Origin: Linanthus parryae
Lineage: Eukaryota > Streptophyta > Magnoliopsida > Ericales > Polemoniaceae
DNA: 64,000 nucleotides
Assembly: GCA_023055425.1 (NCBI GenBank)
Contig: JALGPY010000015.1
Coordinates: 1,364,001 to 1,428,000, forward strand
Reading direction: 5' to 3'
Shown here: positions 52,523 to 61,600 of the stretch, piece after piece
How positions within the stretch are numbered: the stretch's first letter is position 1
How the letters are laid out: every line of letters begins with the position of its first letter
Notes under the pieces: generated by a model
What the model saw: only the letters and a program-made list of their open reading frames with translations
What the model was told of the DNA's origin: nothing
The model's database searches: none
Position numbers and translations under genes: made by a program

Positions 52523-52723
52523 ATGGCGTCAGTCTTTGTAGTTGCAGAATGGCAGCTCCTCCATGACTTCTACTACCGTAAGCCTGAAATCTACTCAATG
52601 GAATGCAATCATGTTGATCTCAGCAAGAACAAGGTCGCCTACACCCCCTTCGGTGGTCCAATCGCTGTCATTCGAGAAGATTCCAAGATTTTTCAATTGT
52701 AAGTTGATTCTGCCCTCAAGAAG
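52523..52723 (+). pseudogene. VPS16: 5' coding fragment of VPS16 / VACUOLELESS1
   Basis: VPS16 is a core subunit of the HOPS/CORVET tethering complexes, needed for vacuole and endosome fusion. From the ATG at 52523 the frame reads ASVFVVAEWQLLHDFYYRKP, then VDLSKNKVAYTPFGGPIAVI and REDSKIFQL, which matches the plant VPS16 N-terminus residue for residue over most positions. Next is TAA (52700-52702) where the family has Tyr, then VDSALKK, again matching. Homology stops at 52723. A GTAAGT at 52699 looks like a splice donor, but because matching codons run straight past it I read it as a mutated codon. The rest of the roughly 800-residue protein is absent from the window. It is either a broken fragment or a gene cut off by repeats. 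Confidence 0.8.
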
Positions 52724-53787
52724 TCTCATAACCCTAGGTTCACCATAGAATCTAGCTTAGGTGTCTTGCTACTCAAAGTAACCACACACAAACACAAGTT
52801 TTCCATAATCAAGAGAGAAAACGAGGGATAGAAAGACCAAACACATGAATCTTTGATGCGGCGGCGGATCCGCATTCTCCAATGGCACTCGTGCCTTACT
52901 CTCTACCACCAAACGCCAATCTCTACTTTAGAACGCCCCTAGGGCGTTTTTGTATCAAGCCCCTTGTGTTTCCTATTTCAAAAGTCTTCAAAATTACATT
53001 ATTGGACCAAAAATACCATCCAGCCTTCTGGTAGTTCGTATGAGCTCCAAAGTAACTCGTGTGAACTGTGTAAGTTTTTAGCTTCTGCGAGCTGCTTTGT
53101 AGTCCTGTTTTTTCCAGGTCATAACTTCTTCATCCGACGTCCGATTTAGCTCTGTAACCTATCGTTGGAAATCACTTTGAGCCTACTCTCATTTTCCGAC
53201 CGTATCACCACAATAATCCTTTTAAAACTCCCGGTATCCTCAAAAGAGTGATGACTGGTCACTTTTGGTTTTATGACAAACCCCCTGCGGAACGAGCTAT
53301 GATTACAGTTTTTTATGATCTGGAAAGAGCAAGAGAACGATGATAATTGATGAAAAATAACAGACCATGTGTAACGTGGTTCGCTACCACGATGCTAGCT
53401 ACATCCACGACCTCAAGACCACGTTTATTGAGAGAAACGATACGAATACAAGCAACAATGTTTAGACATAATGTAGGTCCCTTATATATACATATCTGAC
53501 CGACTTAGTGACCAAGACATCACAAAACGACTATAGAATAGATAAGGAAACAACCGAGAAACTACTAGCCGCATCAGTTTGTTTCCTAAATTACATGTCT
53601 ACTTTTTCCGCCATTGACTTCGTCTATAACCCCTCGCCAGGCCCTAGAGTATATTCAAAGCACCTTGATTCAAAAAAATCCCCACCTTGCTTTGAATCCT
53701 CTTGTCCACTTGAACTTGAATTAGCCGGTTCTCTCCAATTCCACAAGTTGCTCCAACTTTGCAAAGTTCTCGGAACGTGTGCCCCCA
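52724..53787 (-). other. Unassigned sequence with LTR-like signals on the minus strand
   Basis: No gene is recognised. The minus strand has a TATA box (53481-53493), then AATAAA (about 53422-53428) and GGTAGCGAACCACGTTACAC-type sequence, an order seen in copia LTR promoters and R regions. I found no paired LTR, primer site or duplication, so a solo or truncated LTR is only a suggestion. GATTCTCCAATGG-type and GGGGCGTTCTAAAG-type sequence near 52880-52950 remains unexplained. Confidence 0.4.
53481..53493 (-). promoter_or_regulatory. TATA box, possible solo-LTR promoter
   Basis: Minus strand ATGTATATATAAGGG. A canonical plant TATA context with a polyadenylation-type AATAAA about 60 bp downstream. 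Confidence 0.45.
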
Positions 53788-54048
53788 GCGATGCTCCAAC
53801 TCCTGTCGAATTCTTGCAATCGAAACCCTATCGATGTCCCAACCCCACCCGAGTTCCTGCGATCGAATCCCCTGTTTTTTGTTCCAACTCCTACCGAGCT
53901 CCTACAACAAAACATTTTTTATTCCGACTCCCACGGAGTCCCTACAACAACCCCCCATACATTGGTCCAATTCCCAACGAATGCCTGTAACGTTTTATGA
54001 ATTTTCTCCAATTACCACCGAATACCTGCAATATCGCCCCCTTGCGCG
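53788..54048 (+). repeat. Degenerate minisatellite, about six units of roughly 42 bp
   Basis: Each unit has the form CCAACTCCYACCGARTTCCTRCAA plus about 18 variable bases. Units start near 53788, 53838, 53882, 53920, 53963 and 54010. In one frame they code similar 14-residue blocks (PTPVEFLQ, PNPTRVPAI), but there is no gene I recognise. Confidence 0.65.
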
Positions 54049-54338
54049 CCTTATACGCACCGTGTCCCTCGTCAGAGACTCCCTTATGCCAAATCCGCCT
54101 CCTCGTTAAGAGAAGGGATTCCGTGCCCCCCCCCAACGGCGCGTAGAGAATCAGATCATCCTCCGAAGTACCATCCGCCTGCAGCCAAATCTGCAGATCC
54201 TGAGTTCATCCTTCGTCCACCGGTTTCTCTTTTCACTATTGTTTGAACAGATTTCACCATAGCTTCCATTTGCTGTTGTCATCGCGTCGAAACCCTAACT
54301 AGACGAACCCCCGTATGCAGCCCTCTGCCGCATCCACT
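54049..54338. other. Unassigned sequence before the second Tat LTR
   Basis: C-rich, with a C9 run near 54127. No gene or paired repeat is seen. Confidence 0.4.
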
Positions 54339-54902
54339 TGTGGACAAGGAATCCTGTAAATTAGAACTGGACATACACCTGCAACAGACAAGAACACACA
54401 CAGTACAAACATACAGAGAGTAAGAGACTAGGTGTGCAAGGGTGAGAGTGAGCCTTTTCCATTGATGTGAGAGAGAGACAGTGTGTGAAAATTGCTAGAG
54501 AGTCTAACCCAACACCTGAGACGGCACTCCTATATATAGGAGCCTTAGTGTAGCAGTTACGATAAGTTATATAACCGCATGCGACGGTTATATAACTTCC
54601 TCGCACGTCGCACGGTTGACCGCATATATAGGTGTGGAATCAGGAAATCTCTCACATAACTTACAAGGGTCGCACGTGCGTATAACCATCTGCTCACGTG
54701 CGACGAACCTTACTCTAGCCTCCAAGCCACGTGGACTCTTGACTCCAGTCTGAATCATATGCAAGGGTAACCTGTCTCACAGCCCCCATATGGATAAATG
54801 CGCATGCAAGGACAAGTATTCAGTGATATTGAAGTATTTTATGGGCTTACCATTGATGAACATGTGGATGATGATCAATGTACATAGAATGCACTATCTA
54901 CA
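54339..54902 (-). repeat. LTR of the second Tat element
   Basis: About 564 bp. The right end is certain (CTATCTACA, then the polypurine tract). The left end (TGTGGACAAGG, compare TGTGCACAAG) is approximate. Contains a TATA box CCTATATATAGGAG at about 54531-54544. Sequence is clearly diverged from the 628-bp Tat LTR. Confidence 0.75.
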
Positions 54903-54919
54903 TTAGCCCCCTTTTGCGC
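54903..54919 (-). other. Polypurine tract of the second Tat element
   Basis: Minus strand GCGCAAAAGGGGGCTAA, nearly identical to the tract at 18736-18750. Confidence 0.85.
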
Positions 54920-55144
54920 ATTTGCCACACGTGTTGTGGCATTTATGCGCAATACTGACCATGCGTGTCCTATACGCGCGCGTGTGAACGATTCGAATTC
55001 GAAGTAGAAACCCTATCCCCCAAAATGAACGATATCATCTTAATGGAACCTGTAGCACGACGTGGGTAAAGACCATACCCACACGTTTTTCGCCAGTTAC
55101 CAAGGTTTAAGCTAGTCAAGGGGTCGTGATCGCAAAGGTCTTCT

Positions 55145-55152
55145 TATAAATA
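55145..55152 (+). promoter_or_regulatory. Candidate TATA box of the second antisense gene
   Basis: TATAAATA about 435 bp before the ATG at 55585, in a position comparable to 18481-18490 in the complete Tat element. CTTCTTATAAATATC is a good plant TATA context. Confidence 0.45.
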
Positions 55153-55584
55153 TCAAGTTGTCTCTTAACTATACAACATTGCTGCCGTCAAAGTTTTATG
55201 CAGAGAGAGAAAGACCTTCATTCACAAATCTCAGAGTTCAATCAGCTCTTCAATATCCTCAAATTAGACTTTTGAAGTTTACAAAACGAGTTAAGGTTAG
55301 CTGATTTCAACATTCAATCCCTCAAAATCACCTCAATGAAACTTTGTAAGGAATTATGATAAACTTCACATAAACTGGGTTTTCTTAAATGTTTAAGACA
55401 TTCAAAGAATTCTGGGTTTTCTTGAATGTTCATGATATTCAAAGAATTATGGGTTTCTTTGAATGTCACTCGTCACAGAAATACCTTCATGAATAGATGT
55501 TCAATTATAAAATTAGAATATTTAATTGATCTTTCTTATTAAAATTCAATATGGTGTATGCAATCCTTCATTGATGTAATAGTC

Positions 55585-57640
55585 ATGGCTCCTGCTAAGA
55601 AACCAAACAAACTTGAAGATGTACCGGATCTCCCAAAGCGTTTTTGCAACTATTAAAGGAACAACATTAGATAAATCTCCAACAAAGAATCCTTTGCAAC
55701 TCATACATGAATCGGAGAGAGATGATTGGGATTTGGCCAATATCAATGAAATAAATAGGCTCAGTCTTGAAGCTGGACTATTCCCCTATATAGAAATCCT
55801 TCATCAAACATTTGTGGAGCAATTGGACTGGATGAAAGAGTGGACTGAGCAGATTCTCGAGCACCATGAACCAACATTAAGTCAGGCAGGAATATACGAC
55901 GCTGTGCATGCGACTGAGGGTTTGAGTGTCAGACTCGATAATGATATGCAAATGAATCTATCCTCAAGGTAATCCAAAAAGACGCATACATTTCATTACT
56001 CAAATTTTGAGGTTGCACCTGAGCTCGAGGATGTGGATATATTACCTGAACTCCCTTGTATGGGATCCATAGATCTCTTTTCTGCATTGAGCTCTTCTGA
56101 AGAAATGCTCTCTTTGAGCAAATGAAAGAATGTATTTCAGAGTTAAATAAAATAGCCACAAGATGGACTTCAACTACATATGATAAAACATATGTTAGTT
56201 TCAAAACAGGTGCTAAAATGTGTGGTATAGATGGATAACATATTTCTATCGAGATTTTGCAAAAACAAAGGTTGCTCAAGAAACTTTAGAAAACGATCCT
56301 GAGGTAGCTACTTATCTTCCTGTAAAAGGATCTGGTTATACTTTATGTGGGTTTTTATGTGTCTGGTTATCAATATGTCTAACCGATGGTCACCCTCATG
56401 ATGGAGTTTTCTGCCATATGCTCGCACTTGCAGTCCGTCTTTCTCTAGGATAGAAGTTAGCTTTGGGTCCTTTAGTTCTAGGTTCTTTATACCATCAACT
56501 AGATCTGGCTATGGATCACATAGAGCAATCACGGGGCAGAGCTGATGTTGTGCTTATGTTAATGTCGCGTTCTTGTTGATGTGGGCCTTCGAGAGGTGGC
56601 CTCTGTACGCTCCAATTCCAACAAGAGTAAAACTTTGGAATGTGCCCAAGGCTCCAAGAGAATCTCTTTGCCCTCGAGCGTGACGTTTGTACAAACTAAA
56701 GGAATTCGACATTCATTTTCCTTAATGTGCGACGAGATTAGCTATTTTGTGTCCAGACCGTACGCTATCGAGTTGGATGACATCGTCTCGCATTCATTGA
56801 TGTATCCAGCTAAAGACCATCCTTTCAATCCTACGCATGTCGCTAAATCTGGGACATGTTATTCTAGGTTTCTGAACTGGTGTGCGAGAGGCTCATTGAC
56901 TGCCTTGTCTGAATACGATGATGAGACAGATGATTACAAACTCATAATTTTGGATTATGATCCAATCCGAGTCAGTCCTTAATTTCGCTTTGATGCTGTC
57001 GCACCTACCTTTTGGCTTGATTTAGTAACCCAAAATTTCTATAAGATATTTTTGTATGGAAAATGCGATGAGTCATTATTTTCCATGCTTCCCTTTGTTC
57101 AGCCATCTGGGAATAGACAGGGAGAGACGACACCCAACTGGGTAGCCTTTTGGAATGCGCAAGTTCGTCTTCAGTTAAAGTCTTTGGATAGATTTTGACC
57201 AAGAAGATCCCTTGCCATCAAGAGAGGTGATTATCCTTTCAAATATTCTTGTTCTAAGAGCGAATGCGAATATCGGTTCTATTCACTTTTGGACAAAGAA
57301 AGGCATTTATGTGCTGACTTGATATTGCAAGAGAACATTGCTGCAATTCGAAAGAATTCCTACAATGCAAGAAAGACTTACGCTGACTCATTTAACCAGG
57401 TATGATGATATTGTTTTCTTCTTCCATCGAGCATAAATTGAACAAAACAAACCATTGAACAATTTTGTATTATACCGTTTTTTCAGGAGATACACATCTG
57501 GTAATCGTAGCACAGGAATCATCAATGAAATTCGTTAGAAGCATCAGGCTGGAGTGATAATTGAACCTAAGATGGCAATGGATCCTGAAAATCGAAGACG
57601 AATGTTATCTCTTCCATTGTTGAATCCGCTATGACTACGA
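55585..57640 (+). pseudogene. Antisense plant-mobile-domain gene of the second Tat element
   Basis: Begins MAPAKKPNKLEDVPDLPKRF at the ATG on 55585, matching the start of the antisense gene at 18005. A frameshift follows, then FPYIEILHQTFVEQLDWMKEW (Trp where the other copy has its stop), KTHTFHYSNFEVAPELEDV (the domain's signature), WVTYFYRDFAKTKVAQETL-like sequence, FLCVWLSICLTDGHPHDGVF, LALGPLVLGSLYHQLDLAM and the C-terminal part DYDPIRVSP. An intron at 57400-57486 (AACCAG/GTATGATG to TTTTTTCAG) sits where the other copy's first intron sits. After it the coding continues (TSGNRSTGIINEIR-like) and fades near 57640. Many stops and shifts; a clear pseudogene. Confidence 0.82.
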
Positions 57641-57650
57641 AAGAGACGAG

Positions 57651-59211
57651 TGTTGGAATTGTGCCCTAGAGGCAATCAATTAATTGTGACATTTATGGAT
57701 TTACGATTCATTATGTTATCGATATGGAGATGTGTTAACATGAATGAAGTCCTTAGAATATAAGTGTTATATTCTTAAATATCCCTAGTCAATTATAATG
57801 ATTAATAGGACAATCATCTATAGACTAGTATGGGGTTGGATTGATATGGAGATATCATGATCCAACACATGGGTATGCATTAGGAGTAATGGCATACTGG
57901 ATTGACCCATCTCCGAGAAGGCTACATACATGTTATGTTAAGTCACAAGCGCTTCTCGCGGTGCAATGGTATTGTCATCCTTAGACTTGAAGTCACTAGA
58001 TATTCTAGTTGTGGATTATTGTGATCTTGGTAGCGTTAAACGCTACACCGTAATTGGGTAGTTATAAAGGCGTGTACTGGATACAATAAGAAGCAAGCTT
58101 AGAGATCGTAGTGGACGTAGATAGAATTTGTCCCTCCCACATAACGGGAGAAAATATCCTAGGCCACTCGAGGGATAGTGCTTATAAAATGTCTGGCCAG
58201 ACTCAAATAAATCAATATGGGATATTGATGTTATTTGCACGAATAAGGCTATTCCAGGATCGAGAAACTATGGATTGGATATACGAGTGTGACTTGTATG
58301 TCTCGTGTCCAATCCGGATATTGAGACAAAGGGATGAGACAATTACTTGCACAAGGTTTGTCATGATGACTATTCTATTTGTTGGCTAGAATGGATGTCT
58401 TGCTAGAGGCCGCTCCATATTAGTAAATTGTTACTACCAACTAAATAGAACCTATGGGGTCACACGCCATATAGGGGTGAACTAGACATGGGAATTAATT
58501 AATTAATATGATTAATTAATTAAAAGGATCAAATCGCAACAACTTGCTAACTTAGTAGGACTAATATGCAAGTTGGACTAATCCATGTGTAGACATGATT
58601 AGGATATGCCAAGGTGGCCTAATTCATGTAGAGACATGATTAGGATTAATTTGCAAATAGAACTAATCCATGTATTGACATGATAAGGACTATTTTGCAA
58701 AAAGGGACTAATCCGAACTTGAGTAGGATTATGAGGGGTTCTTTATGTAGTAGGACAAGGAGTTGTTGGACTATATAAAGAACACTCCTAGCTTATTTTT
58801 CTCTCTACACACACACCCATCTATTTGATAGAAGAAAGGAGAGAATAAATCAAGGAGAGAGCAAGTCCCATAGAGGGCCGAAACCCCATGGGACCGCCAC
58901 CCCCTACCCGTCGGCCTAAAGGTGCCGCCCCACCTTTTGGCACTCCATTGTTGGCGATTTCTTCTTCCTCCTCCATTCTTCCTAGCTAGCACATGGATTT
59001 GGAGGATCTAGATCTCACCTCTAGGCGTGGATCAACCGTAGAGACGTGACACTATTCGCGTTTGAAGTCATCAAGGAGAACCCAAAGGTGTGTTTATGAT
59101 TTCTAACCCTTACCATCGTTATGTCTCTTGACTTGTGATCCTTGGAGGGTTTTGCATGGTTTTATGTTTGATTATGCTTCCGTTGTGCGATCCATGAATC
59201 AAAACCCAACA
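57651..59211 (+). repeat. 5' LTR of Angela copy 3
   Basis: 1,561 bp, TGTTGGAATTGTGCCC...AAAACCCAACA, the best-preserved Angela LTR here. A TATA box lies at 58771-58780. Confidence 0.9.
58771..58780 (+). promoter_or_regulatory. TATA box of the Angela copy 3 LTR
   Basis: GGACTATATAAAGAACAC, followed by a CT-rich start region. Conserved in copy 1 on the other strand (3913-3922). Confidence 0.65.
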
Positions 59212-59212
59212 G

Positions 59213-59224
59213 TGGTATCAGAGC
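59213..59224 (+). other. Primer binding site, Angela copy 3
   Basis: TGGTATCAGAGC one base after the LTR end, canonical for initiator Met tRNA. Confidence 0.93.
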
Positions 59225-60890
59225 CACAGGTCGTAGAGCATAAACGTGGTTTATGTGTTACGTTTTAGTTGTTTTACACCTTAAATTGATTGTTTATCGC
59301 GTAAAACAAGACAAATCAAGCATGGGATGCAATTTGTCAATAATCCATCATAACAAGACCTAATTTTTGCATTGGATGTATGAATTAGTGAGTTTGAGAA
59401 ATTTTAGGATCTTAGATCTAGGGTTTGGGCATCCTTGGGGAAGAAGGAGTTCTTTCCATACAAGGAAACAACCAAACTTGGGCACCAAGCAAGGGAGTTG
59501 TTTTGGAAACAACTCCCAAAGGAGGTTCGGCCCCCCTAGGGGACCGCCCCTCCTTGCTTGCCGCCCAAGCAAGGCCGCCCTAGGGGCCGGGGCAGCCCTA
59601 GCCCGCGGCCCAGCCGCGTGGGCTAGGGGCCGGCCGGCCCTAGGGCCTTGCGGTTCACCTTTTTGGGCCCGGGCAATTGAATTGTTGGGCCCATGGACCG
59701 TTTTAACCCTAGTATATCCTAAAATCAATTAAAATTGACCAAGCGCGTTAAAATTGGATTTTAACTGTTTATGTGCAATTCGCATGGTGATTGGATATGG
59801 CCTTAGGATGTGGTTTGATGTGGATGTTTAATTTTTGTGTTTTGGTTTACGGCCTGCGAGCTGATCAATTAATTGTAATAATTAATTAGGGTTTTATGGC
59901 CTGCGTGCCATTTTTTTTCTCAACTTGTGAGATTTATTTTATTTAGTATAGAAGTTAGCTAGTGCTAGATAAAGTAGATTGTTAGCCAAGATTGAAGAAA
60001 AGAAGCCCAAAGCCAAAAGGAGCCACAAAAGATGGAACATGGAGCATGGAGGATTCCACAAGACTATGAAGGATGGACCAAAAGATCAAGACGCATGGAG
60101 ATGTGTTTGCTTTTAGGGTTCATAGATAATTCCATTGGCTTGGAATTATCTTAGTCTAGAAAAGGCCATATCCACATCACGTTTAAATTCTGTTTTGTGG
60201 TTGTTTACTTTATTGTCTTATTATTGTGTGGTTGGTGTATGGATGATGCATGCAATTAGGATAATAAGATAATTAGACAACCCGGATCTATTATTTGGAG
60301 TTGTGCCCAAACTCAAATAGATAGATTAGTTGATATTGATCAACACAAGGAATTAAAAAAAATTGAATTTGAAAATCCCTCAAAATTCAAATATTGCGTT
60401 CTTGCCTTCTCGTTATTTAAACACTCATTATCATCATTATTTATCAAGTTCGTGCGTGCCAAAGCAGGGCGACTTGGTTCATAATGATGGAATGCGATGG
60501 CACGTAACAATGTGCAATTGTTTAAATAAGAGGTTGAACACAACTGGGCTATTAATGTGATTAAGAAACCTAGAGGCAATCAATTGGGATTATCCATAAG
60601 GATGGATAAATAAGGAGTTATTTTCCCAATTGAACCAAGAGTTGCATAAGGGAAGCAATTGGAATTGTTCCTACCTAAAGTAGTCAAATTATGGGTGACT
60701 TGCCAAAGCAAGCTCATAAGGAGATGAAACATGGATCTTGGCCCACTAGAAAATATAAGGATATTTTCCGCATTAATATCTTGAGGGTTATTAATCCGTA
60801 GTAAAATAGTGGGAGCTATATTTGACAATTTAAATCCTTGTTGAATATAGTTAAACGTCACAAACTTTGCATAATCCTATTATGTTGAAT
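59225..60890 (+). other. Angela copy 3 leader
   Basis: Noncoding leader mirroring 1823-3479, with the same GC-rich palindromic block at about 59520-59690 (GGGGCCGGCCGGCCC). Open frames on both strands there are mutually exclusive shadows and I do not call them. Confidence 0.7.
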
Positions 60891-61600
60891 ACCCATGGCA
60901 TTAAACAAATAAAAACGCGACTCTATCTATTTCCTAGACTGGTATAAAATTGAGAAATGTTCTCAAATAAAAGAGAAATTGTTGTACATCGTAGAACATA
61001 AAGATCTCTTCCTATCAACTACCAAAATCACACTAAAACCTAATGGAAGGGACATCAAAGAATGGTTCTTTGGATGTGACTTGCCTCATGTTAGCTGCCA
61101 TGAACTCTGAGCTTTGGAAGCAAGATGAGTAACATGGAGAAGTATGATATGATCATACATTGAAAGAAGCTCTTTCAAACTAGGGAGCTAGGCATGAAAG
61201 GTTCGAAGTGTTGCTCTACTTTGGGTTATGCAAATATACTAATTCAATATGATTGAAACATTAGTAAATATGCATTATCTATGAGATAGATAAAGAATAA
61301 ACGTTATTCACCCAAGTGGACCAAGAATTGCATTGGATGCAATTATAGTTTTGTTTTAAAGTGTATTTATTCAATATGATTGAAAAATCACTAAACAAAA
61401 CACTGATAATGGGCATGGGCAAAGTTGTTAAAGGTTAACAACATGGGTAAGGGCAAATGGTTTGCGCCGACCCCATAGGTATAAAGCAAGCCTGTTGCTA
61501 AAACCAAGTTGCCTTGGAGTCCCATAGATGGTGTAGAGGAAGAGAAACTACCCAAAGTACCTGGAAGTAAATAATGAAGGAATTATGAATTCCGATTTGG
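60891..61600 (+). pseudogene. Angela copy 3 gag relic
   Basis: Gag is recognisable only in scattered pieces: FLDWY near 60937, a KLLYIVEHKD-like stretch, TKITLKPN, and CHYC-region remnants, compared with copies 1 and 2. Long parts of the capsid domain are missing and stops occur every few dozen codons. The zinc knuckle is not clearly preserved. Confidence 0.6.

Larger units (their letters stand above)
54339..57650 (-). mobile_element. Second, diverged Tat-like element (relic, cut by the Angela element)
   Basis: Minus-strand relic. The order from left is an LTR ending GCACTATCTACA (reverse of the Tat start TGTAGATAGTGC), the reverse polypurine tract TTAGCCCCCTTTTGCGC, then a plus-strand gene homologous to the antisense gene of the complete Tat element. 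The layout is the mirror image of 13720-19378. It is broken off at 57650 by the Angela LTR. Gag-pol and the other LTR are not in the window and may lie beyond the Angela element. Confidence 0.82.

Noticed and set aside
52699..52704. GTAAGT as the splice donor of a functional VPS16 first exon
   Set aside because: Codons matching VPS16 (SALKK) continue directly after it, so it is better read as a Tyr-to-stop and Ala-to-Val change in continuous coding sequence. Not fully excluded.
52724..53787. A full additional retrotransposon
   Set aside because: Only LTR-like promoter signals are visible; no primer site, coding remnant, partner LTR or target duplication could be found.
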